Made by a program: the position numbers and the translations under genes. Of a stretch of DNA of 34,741 nucleotides, positions 17,357-25,132 are shown one piece after another. The DNA is from Fidelibacterota bacterium (GTDB lineage: Bacteria; Fidelibacterota; Marinisomatia; Marinisomatales; SCKK01), in NCBI GenBank assembly GCA_022562455.1, contig JADFPG010000011.1, positions 1-34,741 on the forward strand, written 5' to 3'. The notes below the pieces were generated by a model. The model was not told the DNA's origin. It saw nothing but the letters and a program-made list of their open reading frames with translations, and searched no databases. How positions within the stretch are numbered: position 1 is the first letter of the stretch; every line of letters begins with the position of its first letter.

Positions 17357-19309
17357 GTGGTAAATCGAAATCTCAACATGAGTTTTTCATCCATAGTTGC
17401 TTCATTTATTATAATAATGTTCTGTTTGAACAATATTTCTTTTGCATTACCTCAGCGAATACGCTACGGAGAGGTGAAAGCACGTAAACTTTTTCAAAAA
17501 GGGCTTGAGTATTATAATGAAGGAAGATTTTATAGCGCCTTGGATATGTTCAGGGGATTGAAAGATTATCCTGAAGGTCAGAATCCTCAATTGACAGCGA
17601 GTTATTTAATGGAAATGAGATCCTATTTTCATATTAAAAAGTTTGAGGATGCGAAGTTAATTGGACGTTCATTCCTCTCAAAATATCCCCAAAGCAGGTA
17701 CAGGTTTTACATACTGGAATGTTTTGGAGATGTGTTCGTAATGGAGGGGAATTACAGATTAGCTGTTGACAACTACATAAAATCCCGTAATAAAACTGAC
17801 AACAGTGTTCACAGATCGATTATTGACAGTAAGCTTATCCGGTTGTTGAATGGATATCTGACAAACAGTGAGATAGATGAATTGCTTTCCACAGAAATTG
17901 ATTCAGTAAACAGATCAATTCTCTCACTCATTCTGGCAAACAACTTTATATACCAGGGAGAAATGGATAAGGCTGCTTTAACGCTGTTTCGTCTGGATGT
18001 TCAGAAACTTCCGGCAATATATCAAGAAGTCTACGATCTAGCGAGAAGACACACGTATAAGGAACCTCGAAAAAGTGTTATGGTGGGTTTAGTCCTTCCA
18101 TTATCGGGATTCAACGCTGATTTTGGCCGGGATTTTCTTGAGGGGATACAAAATGCTGTAAGCTATATACGCAAGTATAATAATCTTGATATTGTACTTG
18201 AGGTCATGGATAATGGAGGGGATAACCTTAGAACAGTAACTTGTGTTGAGATATTATCTAAAAACCCTAACGTCCTGGCAATTATCGGACCTCTTTCGAC
18301 AAATAATTCCGCTATTGCAGGAGCATCCGCTCAAGAAAGGGATATTCCAATACTTATTCCTTTTTCTGCTCAGGTTGGCTTGAGTGATTTGGGTGAAAAC
18401 ATTTTCCAGCTAAAAACGGATTTATACAAACAGGGTAGGTTTGCAGCAGAATATGCCATTATTTCCTTACAAAAAGATACTTTAGCAATAGTGGCACCGG
18501 CAGATAGATTAGGAAAGGAATTAACAGATGGGTTTGTGAAGAGAGCTGATGAATTGGGGGCTCAAATTGTGGCGATTGAATGGTATTCCGGGATTCCTAC
18601 TGATCTTAGTGTACAGTTTAAAAATATTAGAAAAGTAGGGTTTGACCTAATGTCCGAGAAGAGTATGCAGAGCCTTTCAGATCTTGAATTTAATGAGATA
18701 GATAATATATTTGAAATTTCTGTAACAGATTTTTTTCCAGAAGAAATTTATATGGAGGAATCCAAAGAAATTGATTCGAGCCGGATCGATATTACAACTA
18801 TACAAGGAATTTATTTACCTATTCACTCAGGTGATATTAATTACATTGGTTCGCAATTTTCTTCTTACCATCTGAATACAGTGGTTATTGGTAATTCAGG
18901 TTGGTATGATATAGAAGTTTTGAACCAGGAGATGATTGGTCCTCACCTGAGCGGTATGATTATGCTGACAGATTATCTCGAGCCAAGAGATCAACTGATT
19001 GAAAAACCGTTGTCCCAATTGAATGAACAAGAAAGTTTTATTGAAAAGAACAGATGGGCGTCAGTTGGTCGAGATGTCATGGGATATTTTATTGCTCAAA
19101 TAGGCGATGATTATGATAGGATTTCCATCATGAACAATCTAAAAAGGGGTGTAACCTATCGGGGGTCCGGGAAAATAATTTCTTTTTCGAGCACATCACC
19201 TCGGGTCAATTCTTCTATGTATGTTTTACAATATAAAAATGGACGGTTCCGGAAAATTGGTGAGTTCCTTTCCGACGTTTTACAAATATCAGATACTCAA
19301 TCGCCCTGA
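17357..19309 (+). CDS. TPR plus type 1 periplasmic-binding-fold protein (LpoA-like)
   Basis: 650 residues from GTG 17357; ATG 17378 would drop seven residues including the only N-terminal Arg, so the earlier start is slightly favoured. A signal peptide ends near SFA-LPQ with no lipobox Cys at the cleavage site. Residues about 45-240 are TPR-like helical pairs (ARKLFQKGLEYYNEGRFYSA, then KYPQSRYRFYILECFGDVF). From about 250 a Leu/Ile/Val-binding-protein fold follows (VGLVLPLSGFNADFGRDFLE, then AIIGPLSTNNSAIAG and IPILIPFSAQ). This TPR plus PBP1 architecture is that of LpoA, the outer-membrane activator of penicillin-binding protein 1A in gammaproteobacteria. Here the placement beside glmS, pgeF and uppP supports a wall-related role, but a ligand-binding sensor or transport protein is also possible. 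Confidence 0.78.
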   Translation: MVNRNLNMSFSSIVASFIIIMFCLNNISFALPQRIRYGEVKARKLFQKGLEYYNEGRFYSALDMFRGLKDYPEGQNPQLTASYLMEMRSYFHIKKFEDAKLIGRSFLSKYPQSRYRFYILECFGDVFVMEGNYRLAVDNYIKSRNKTDNSVHRSIIDSKLIRLLNGYLTNSEIDELLSTEIDSVNRSILSLILANNFIYQGEMDKAALTLFRLDVQKLPAIYQEVYDLARRHTYKEPRKSVMVGLVLPLSGFNADFGRDFLEGIQNAVSYIRKYNNLDIVLEVMDNGGDNLRTVTCVEILSKNPNVLAIIGPLSTNNSAIAGASAQERDIPILIPFSAQVGLSDLGENIFQLKTDLYKQGRFAAEYAIISLQKDTLAIVAPADRLGKELTDGFVKRADELGAQIVAIEWYSGIPTDLSVQFKNIRKVGFDLMSEKSMQSLSDLEFNEIDNIFEISVTDFFPEEIYMEESKEIDSSRIDITTIQGIYLPIHSGDINYIGSQFSSYHLNTVVIGNSGWYDIEVLNQEMIGPHLSGMIMLTDYLEPRDQLIEKPLSQLNEQESFIEKNRWASVGRDVMGYFIAQIGDDYDRISIMNNLKRGVTYRGSGKIISFSSTSPRVNSSMYVLQYKNGRFRKIGEFLSDVLQISDTQSP

Positions 19310-19323
19310 ATTTAGAGTAGCTA

Positions 19324-20025
19324 TTGAATCCAATTCGATCAATAAATATCTCTAATCATTTCACAAATGGGAAGGTAAGTGCGTCTATGGTTTTTAGTAT
19401 CCAGGGGAATAACGGATCTTACAAGTCAGAACGTGATTCCCTGGCCCAAATTATGGATCTTAATCATAGGGATATTTCTTATGCAAAGCAAGTTCACTCT
19501 GATGATGTGAGTCGAATCATTAATAGCGGATTTGCAGGAGAATATGATGGGTTAATTACCAATATCCCCAATCGTATCCTTTCTATTCAGGTAGCAGACT
19601 GTGTCCCGATTTTTCTTTATGATGTAGAATCTCATGTAATAGGGCTTGTCCATACTGGTTGGCGGGGAACATCAAAAAAAATAGTTAGGAGAGCAGTAAA
19701 ATCTATGAATGACTGGTTCCAATCCAAGCCGCAAAACCTGGAAGCGTATTTGGGTCCTTCTATTAATGCCTGTTGTTATGAAGTTGGAGAGGAAGTTGCA
19801 GATTTGTTTAGTGGGAATTCAGTGATAAAGAAGGGTTCGGATAACTATTTTTTAGATCTTGTTTTAGCAAATAAGCATCAGTTGCTGTATAGTGGAATTA
19901 GATCCGAAAATATTAAGGAGGCAGATGAGTGTACTTGTTGCAGCAGTACAAATTTTCATTCATATCGCAGAGATGGAAAAAAGGCAGGAAGGATGATCTG
20001 TTTTTTTCATCTTAACAATTCATAA
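19324..20025 (+). CDS. pgeF: Peptidoglycan editing factor PgeF / YfiH (LACC1 family)
   Basis: 233 residues from TTG 19324, the only start that gives the usual family length (the next in-frame ATG is about 21 codons later). Signature metal-site motifs are present: AKQVHSDDV, VADCVPIFLYD, GLVHTGWRGTSKKI, YLGPSINACCYEVG, and CTCCSSTNFHSYRRDG followed by GRM. YfiH proteins in E. coli prevent misincorporation of L-Ser into peptidoglycan precursors; related enzymes act on purine nucleosides (adenosine deaminase/phosphorylase activity). Location between an LpoA-like gene and uppP fits wall maintenance. Family certain, physiological substrate not. Confidence 0.92.
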   Translation: MNPIRSINISNHFTNGKVSASMVFSIQGNNGSYKSERDSLAQIMDLNHRDISYAKQVHSDDVSRIINSGFAGEYDGLITNIPNRILSIQVADCVPIFLYDVESHVIGLVHTGWRGTSKKIVRRAVKSMNDWFQSKPQNLEAYLGPSINACCYEVGEEVADLFSGNSVIKKGSDNYFLDLVLANKHQLLYSGIRSENIKEADECTCCSSTNFHSYRRDGKKAGRMICFFHLNNS

Positions 20026-20277
20026 AATAATTTAATCGTACAGGAATTTTCATTTTTGGACCGACTGTGCACAGCATCCTGCAGAAAAGTAAAAAGGATC
20101 ATCCCGAAATTTCGGGATGAACCTTGTACCTTGTCCAAAAGACTCTTTGAGAAACTTACCTGCCCCGCCCACCTGCCTGTCCGCCTTCTTTGTGGCGGGA
20201 ATGATTTTGTCGGGCAGGTAAGGAGCTTGTCCCGATCGCTATCGGGATGCGGGGTAACTTGAAATGGGTGAAGTATA
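20026..20277 (+). repeat. Palindrome-rich intergenic block C
   Basis: Between pgeF and uppP there is no credible gene but strong structure. A perfect 22-base palindrome spans 20099-20120 (core ATCCCGAAATTTCGGGAT). Arms 20155-20165 and 20212-20222 (CTTACCTGCCC/GGGCAGGTAAG) are an 11-bp perfect inverted repeat enclosing a smaller CCGCC/GGCGG hairpin (20181-20185/20194-20198). TCCCGAT/ATCGGGA lies at 20230-20236/20241-20247. ACAGCATCCTGC (20071-20082) and ACCTTGTCC (20128-20136) are identical to words in block A. The last hairpin ends 30 bases before the uppP start. Confidence 0.7.
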
Positions 20278-21042
20278 TTGACAACATGGGAAGCAGCTCA
20301 GTTAGGAGTTATACAAGGAATCACAGAATTTTTACCTATTAGCAGTTCCGGACATCTGGTTGTTGCACAGCATTTCATGAACATTTCCCGATCCGGAATT
20401 TTATTTGAAGTAGTGGTTCACCTGGGGACATTATTCAGTATACTGGTTATCTTCTATAAAGATATAAAAGAGATTGTTTTTTCCCTGTTTTACCCAGCCT
20501 CGAAAAGTTTAATAAAAAACGTTGTGATTGGAACGGTACCTATAATTATCTTAGGTCTACTTTTAAAGCCGTACATTGAATCCCTTTTCCATAATACAAT
20601 CGTTGTTGGTATAGGATTTTTATTTACAGGAATAATATTGATTTCAACGCAAATTTTTAAACCGGTAAAACAACATTTAGATGGAAAAAAATCCTTGTTA
20701 ATAGGATTATACCAGTGTATTGCTTTACTGCCTGGAGTTTCAAGATCAGGAATAACCATTGGATCTGGTATGATGCTGGGAATTTTACCATTTGAAGCGG
20801 CTCGATTTTCATTTTTTCTTGCAATTCCAGCGTTAATCGGATCGGGATTGGTTACATTTGGAGATTACATTTCATCAGGCGCATCGACGGAATCCATATC
20901 TGTAATCGTTGCAGGATTTTTCACATCGTTTGTGGTGGGAGTGGTTGCTCTTAAAGCTCTATTGACCGTATTATCTAAGGGGAAGTTCCATTGGTTTGGT
21001 ATGTATTGCGTCGTAATGGGAATCATCACTTTAGGGTTATAG
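20278..21042 (+). CDS. uppP: Undecaprenyl-diphosphate phosphatase UppP (BacA)
   Basis: 254 residues starting at TTG 20278. An in-frame TGA at 20269 rules out any earlier start, and the upstream ATG at 20264 is in another frame. The GGGTGA at 20266-20271 can serve as the ribosome site. It is a multi-helix membrane protein with both active-site motifs: LGVIQGITEFLPISSSGHL (Glu17, Ser-rich loop) and LLPGVSRSGITIGSG (catalytic Arg). It dephosphorylates undecaprenyl diphosphate to recycle the lipid carrier for peptidoglycan and polysaccharide synthesis, and overexpression confers bacitracin resistance in other bacteria. The symporter gene starts one base after its stop. Confidence 0.95.
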   Translation: MTTWEAAQLGVIQGITEFLPISSSGHLVVAQHFMNISRSGILFEVVVHLGTLFSILVIFYKDIKEIVFSLFYPASKSLIKNVVIGTVPIIILGLLLKPYIESLFHNTIVVGIGFLFTGIILISTQIFKPVKQHLDGKKSLLIGLYQCIALLPGVSRSGITIGSGMMLGILPFEAARFSFFLAIPALIGSGLVTFGDYISSGASTESISVIVAGFFTSFVVGVVALKALLTVLSKGKFHWFGMYCVVMGIITLGL

Positions 21043-21043
21043 A

Positions 21044-22519
21044 ATGAGCGCAGTATCCATAGGTTTTGGTGTATATCTTATTGTCATCCTTATCGTCGGA
21101 ATTATTTCATCAAGGTTAACTAAGACGCTTCCTGACTTTCTACTGGCTGATCGTAAGCTCGGCCCCTGGGTAGTGGCATTTTCAGAGAGGGCCTCTGGTG
21201 AAAGTGGATGGATGTTATTGGGATTGACAGGTCTTGCTTACGCAACGGGATTGGGCGATCCATCCGGAACCAAACTCTGGCCTGCTTTTTGGACAGCCTT
21301 GGGGGGAGTAATGGGTATTACTGCTTCCTGGTTTTTAATTGCTAAAAAACTGAGGGTAGAAAGCGAGAGATTGGGAGCGCTAACACTTCCCAGGTTTTTT
21401 GAACTTAAATTCGGGGGTAACGATCCCCTCATTCGTTTTGTTGCTACAGGTATAATCACATTTTGTTTCACTTTTTATATTGCCGCTCAATTTGATGCTT
21501 CTGGGAAATTGCTGGAACAGACGTTTGGATGGAACCATATGACGGGTGTCCTTGTAAGTGCAGCGATTATAGTGTTTTATACATTGATGGGTGGTTTTTT
21601 TGCAGTGGCTTGGACGGATTTTGTGCAAGGATGGATTATGTTATTTACACTTGTAACTCTTCCATTAGTAACCTTGTCATTACTTGGCGGCTGGGAAGGG
21701 TTGGTTCAAAAGATTAGCAGTATAAACCCTGATTTATTACTTGGAGGCGATCCGAAGTTGCTTTTGTCGATCACGGGGGGAAGACACGGTTGGAATTTAA
21801 TCGCGGGAATTTTGGGGGGTTTTGGTGTTGGATTTGGATATTCTGGACAACCTCATTTACTTGCAAGATATATGAGTATACGAAATCCTGATGATATTGG
21901 GACTGCCAGAAGTGTTGCCATTGTGTGGGCAATCCTCGCCTATAGTGGCGCAATTCTTATGGGATTGGTGGCATTAGGATATTATGGATACGGCACGGAC
22001 GCTTTTTCGGATTCTGAAATGATGATGCCTGCACTCGCTAAGGCAATTTTCCCTGCATGGCTTGCAGGAATAGTTATCAGCGGCGCTTTGGCTGCAATGA
22101 TGTCAACAGCAGATTCACAACTCTTAGTTACAACATCGGTGGTGTCGGAAGATATTTATCATCAATCCGTTAATCCTGAAGCAAGTCAAAAACGGTTGGT
22201 TAATCTCTCAAGATTTGTGACTCTTATCATTGGAATTATTGCCATATTTCTATCTCAATTGCCGCAATCTATTTTTGATAAAGTATTATTTGCCTGGGGT
22301 GGATTAGGCGCCGCATTTGGTCCATCATTAATTCTTTCCCTATGGTGGAATAAGACCAATCGAAATGGTGTGATTGCAGGTATGGTGATAGGATTCCTTA
22401 CCATTATAATTTGGGATAATTCTCCTTTAGGTAGTGTGCTTTATTCACTTGTACCTGGATTTATTTTTTCATTTTTGGCAGTAATTATTGTGAGTATATT
22501 GACAAATAAAGACCAATGA
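21044..22519 (+). CDS. Sodium:solute symporter family transporter, PutP-like
   Basis: 491 residues with about 13 predicted helices, usual for the SSS family. Family motifs: DFLLADRKLGPWVVAFSERA near the start, GESGWMLLGLTGLAYATG, GFFAVAWTDFVQGWIML (the conserved signature around helix 5), GYSGQPHLLARYM and ALAAMMSTADSQLLVTTSV. Among SSS members the closest resemblance is to the Na+/proline symporter PutP, though substrate cannot be fixed by reading. Its ATG is one base after the uppP stop and its own stop overlaps holA by 4 bases (ATGA), so it belongs to the uppP-holA operon. Confidence 0.88.
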   Translation: MSAVSIGFGVYLIVILIVGIISSRLTKTLPDFLLADRKLGPWVVAFSERASGESGWMLLGLTGLAYATGLGDPSGTKLWPAFWTALGGVMGITASWFLIAKKLRVESERLGALTLPRFFELKFGGNDPLIRFVATGIITFCFTFYIAAQFDASGKLLEQTFGWNHMTGVLVSAAIIVFYTLMGGFFAVAWTDFVQGWIMLFTLVTLPLVTLSLLGGWEGLVQKISSINPDLLLGGDPKLLLSITGGRHGWNLIAGILGGFGVGFGYSGQPHLLARYMSIRNPDDIGTARSVAIVWAILAYSGAILMGLVALGYYGYGTDAFSDSEMMMPALAKAIFPAWLAGIVISGALAAMMSTADSQLLVTTSVVSEDIYHQSVNPEASQKRLVNLSRFVTLIIGIIAIFLSQLPQSIFDKVLFAWGGLGAAFGPSLILSLWWNKTNRNGVIAGMVIGFLTIIIWDNSPLGSVLYSLVPGFIFSFLAVIIVSILTNKDQ

Positions 22520-23526
22520 ATACGAAAGTAGTAAAGAGAGATTTTAAGGAAACCATAAGAAAAATACGGCAAACGAACATTGAGCCTGTGTATTTCTTGA
22601 ATGGTGATGACTATTATCTACAGATGTTTTTTATCCATGAGGTCGAAAAATATCTTTCTAAAAAACAGAAAGTGGAAAGGATTTTTCTTATCCCCGAAAT
22701 AACTGATTTCCCTCAAATCCTTGCGGAGTTGGATTCTGTGGGATTATTTCCTGAACCAAAACTATTTATTTTACAGAACCCAACTCGGATTAAGGGACAA
22801 TTGAGAAAAGAATTATTACAATACTGTAAATCTCCTATTGAAAATAACTGTTTGATAATTGTTATAGATAAATATGACCTAAAAATGAAGTTAATCTCGG
22901 ACATAGGTACTATTTTGGGCGTAATAAATACATCACCGCCTTATCCTAATAAGATAATTCAGTGGGTAAATTTTCTGTTGGACCACAATAACCTTAACGC
23001 AACATCTTCAGCAATAGAAAAACTGGCTGAATTGTGTGGAGATTCGGTCTACCATATTTCAAATGAAATAGAAAAAATGAAAATCGGTTTAGGGGATAAG
23101 GATTCTGTAAGCGAATCGGATGTACTGAGGTTTGTCGGGTGGAAACGAAAATATTATCCCTGGCATTTTTTAGATGCTATAGGGAATAAAAAGTATATTC
23201 AGGCAGTTAATATTGGAAAAAGTCTTCTGAGTGAAGGAACCGATATATCCATGTTAATCTCGAAAATGACTCTCTTATTTCAGGAAATTTTGTTTCACCA
23301 TTTGAAGAATGGAGAGGGAGGTGGGAAAGTAGATCAAATTGGTTGGTTAGGAGGTAACATCACTCGTAATCTATCAAAATATAAGATACATTATAGCAAA
23401 GAAGAATTGGGAGGAATTTTTCACTATTTGGCATTAGTGGATCAAAAAACGAAAACAAGTAGGTTTGATTCCCTAATGCTGCTCCAACCACTTCTATATA
23501 AAATTTTGATGAATAATGACGGATAA
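22516..23526 (+). CDS. holA: DNA polymerase III delta subunit
   Basis: 336 residues, normal for HolA. Typical N-terminal features are PVYFLNGDDYYLQMFFIHEV and PEPKLFILQNPTRIKGQ (the FGEKRLVLL-like strand), with the central LIIVIDKYDLKMK. The C-terminal helical domain contains YPWHFLDAIGNKKYIQAVNI and ALVDQKTKTSRFDSLMLLQPL. The delta subunit opens the sliding clamp within the clamp loader. Sequence identity to model HolA is low, as is common, so the call relies on pattern, length and order. It overlaps the symporter by 4 bases and the sigma factor by 11 bases. Confidence 0.85.
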   Translation: MNTKVVKRDFKETIRKIRQTNIEPVYFLNGDDYYLQMFFIHEVEKYLSKKQKVERIFLIPEITDFPQILAELDSVGLFPEPKLFILQNPTRIKGQLRKELLQYCKSPIENNCLIIVIDKYDLKMKLISDIGTILGVINTSPPYPNKIIQWVNFLLDHNNLNATSSAIEKLAELCGDSVYHISNEIEKMKIGLGDKDSVSESDVLRFVGWKRKYYPWHFLDAIGNKKYIQAVNIGKSLLSEGTDISMLISKMTLLFQEILFHHLKNGEGGGKVDQIGWLGGNITRNLSKYKIHYSKEELGGIFHYLALVDQKTKTSRFDSLMLLQPLLYKILMNNDG

Positions 23527-24106
23527 ACATCAATATAATGATGAAGAATTAATCTACCGTTTCCAGCAAGGAGATGAAGTCGCTTACATTGAACTTGTAA
23601 ATCGGTATCGGAACAGATTGATAAATTTTGTTTACCGTTATATTGGTGATAGAAATGACGCTGAGGATATTGTACAAGATACTTTAGTAAAACTGTATAC
23701 GCACAAACATTTCTATAGAAATATAGCAAAGTTTTCTACCTGGATTTACACAATTGCTTCAAATCTTGCGAAGACTGAATTAAGGAAACGGAAACGGCGA
23801 AAAGTGACTGTATTAAGCAAAATGGGTGGTGAAGATAGAGAATTTGATCCTGCATCTGAAATTACTGCCGATGAATTTGCGGAAGGGAGGCATACGGAAA
23901 GGGAAATCCAAAACGCCATTCAGAGTTTACCCCTTCATTTTAGGACTGCGGTTATCCTGAGAGATATTCAGGAACTTTCTTACGAAGAAATCAGTAATAT
24001 ACTCGATGTTCCCCTTGGAACAGTAAAATCGAGAATCAATAGAGCAAGGTTGCAGTTACAGGAAGAGCTAAAACATGTTAAACAAAAAGGGAGGAAGCGA
24101 ATTTGA
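23516..24106 (+). CDS. ECF-family RNA polymerase sigma factor
   Basis: 196 residues. Region 2 (about 10-80): LIYRFQQGDEVAYIELVNRY, YIGDRNDAEDIVQDTLVKLY and FSTWIYTIASNLAKTELRKR. Region 4 (about 125-185): LPLHFRTAVILRDIQELSYE, then DVPLGTVKSRINRARLQLQE, the helix-turn-helix that contacts the -35 element. Region 3 is absent, as in all ECF factors. It overlaps holA by 11 bases and the anti-sigma gene by 1 base. Its target regulon is not visible. The FecR protein elsewhere in the window is far away and I see no evidence that they are partners. Confidence 0.95.
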   Translation: MTDKHQYNDEELIYRFQQGDEVAYIELVNRYRNRLINFVYRYIGDRNDAEDIVQDTLVKLYTHKHFYRNIAKFSTWIYTIASNLAKTELRKRKRRKVTVLSKMGGEDREFDPASEITADEFAEGRHTEREIQNAIQSLPLHFRTAVILRDIQELSYEEISNILDVPLGTVKSRINRARLQLQEELKHVKQKGRKRI

Positions 24107-24672
24107 TGAATTGTTACGAGGTTCGAGATATCATATCTGCTTATATAGAAAAAGAGTTATCCATTCAAAGTATCAAACAGTTTGATGAACACATAAATAA
24201 CTGTAAAAATTGTGATGGGACTTATTTAGGGGTATCATCCCTAATTACTACTTTACATTCATCCCCACGAATAACAGTTTCTGATAGGTTTAATTCAATG
24301 CTTCAGGAAAGGATAAATAATATATCCACCAGAACTATCAATCCGATTAGCCGATTATTCAGGGATAAATTGGTTTTTGGGTTTGAACCTAAGTATGCAT
24401 TTGTTTCTATTACAGCGGTGGTAGCGATCATATTTCTGATGGTTGGTCTGTTACCCACCAATGAGAATCCATCCTTAGAAACTTCAATTCCGACAGAAAT
24501 TACCCCGGTATTTACAGGTTCGTCTTTTCCGGATGATAACCCTGGAATGCATAACCCGGACGTCAATTTGGTGTCGGAAACTGATAGAGATTCCGTAAAA
24601 ACACATGAAAATAAAAAGGGGACAGTCTCTGATTTCGAAGGTCGAATTAAATTAGTAAAAGACCGGAGATAA
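24106..24672 (+). CDS. Membrane anti-sigma factor with zinc-finger (zf-HC2) domain
   Basis: 188 residues from ATG 24106, which overlaps the sigma stop by one base; a TTG one codon earlier is possible. GGAGG/GGAAG at about 24089-24096 is a good ribosome site. The N-terminus has CYEVRDIISAYIEKELS and the zinc motif DEHINNCKNCDG (H-x3-C-x2-C), which binds sigma factors in ZAS-type anti-sigmas. One membrane helix lies at about 97-118 (YAFVSITAVVAIIFLMVGLL), leaving a roughly 70-residue low-complexity, acidic and Pro-rich periplasmic tail. It likely holds the upstream ECF factor inactive until an envelope signal releases it. Confidence 0.85.
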   Translation: MNCYEVRDIISAYIEKELSIQSIKQFDEHINNCKNCDGTYLGVSSLITTLHSSPRITVSDRFNSMLQERINNISTRTINPISRLFRDKLVFGFEPKYAFVSITAVVAIIFLMVGLLPTNENPSLETSIPTEITPVFTGSSFPDDNPGMHNPDVNLVSETDRDSVKTHENKKGTVSDFEGRIKLVKDRR

Positions 24673-25132
24673 CATACTCCTTTCTTATTCTGTTATGCCG
24701 AATATCCTTTAAGAAGGATTGGCAGTAAATACCTCAACTTGGGGATTAGCCACGTGATTCTTCAGAAATGCAATCGAATAAATCTCTATTACTTCTCTCC
24801 TGTACTATATATTAGCCATTCTAATGGATTGGAACAGCGGAACATAAGTCATTAATAGCTGTATTTTTGTATATAGAGCTAATTTCTATTTCGTTGAGCC
24901 CCGAAGTTCAGGACAATATTTGTCGTTCCCGCAACTGCGGTATTATCCGTAATTCATATCCACCCCCGCTCTCTGTTGGAGTGTAACGCCTGTCTGCCGA
25001 CCAGGCAGGGAAATCCCATACACGAAGTGTCGGGGCTCCTTGCTCCTCTTTTCCCCCCGACATGTCGGGAGGACATAGCTGTGTTCTTTAACTATACTTT
25101 CTTTTCAGTTTTTCTATTATTAATTTTCGCTT
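24673..25132 (+). repeat. Palindrome-rich intergenic block D
   Basis: A 460-base gap with no credible gene. The first part is AT-rich with a 6-bp hairpin (24704-24709/24714-24719). The GC-richer second part (about 24960-25075) carries CTGCC/GGCAG arms at 24994-24998/25004-25008. A perfect 14-base palindrome CCCGACATGTCGGG lies at 25056-25069, and alternative 8-bp arms TGTCGGGG/CCCCGACA pair 25028-25035 with 25055-25062. These two foldings are mutually exclusive. The CCCGA core again matches blocks A-C. The promoter of the diguanylate cyclase must lie within or after this block; I cannot identify it. Confidence 0.6.

Noticed and set aside
20056-20262. Open frame of 68 codons between pgeF and uppP
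   Set aside because: It reads through block C repeats; Cys/Arg-rich nonsense composition and no ribosome site.
1583-24672. FecR protein as partner of the ECF sigma factor
   Set aside because: They are more than 20 kb apart and the sigma factor already has an adjacent zinc-finger anti-sigma.
8543-25132. CRISPR array in the repeat-rich gaps
   Set aside because: The repeats are short, irregularly spaced and variable, with no constant repeat-spacer periodicity and no cas genes nearby.
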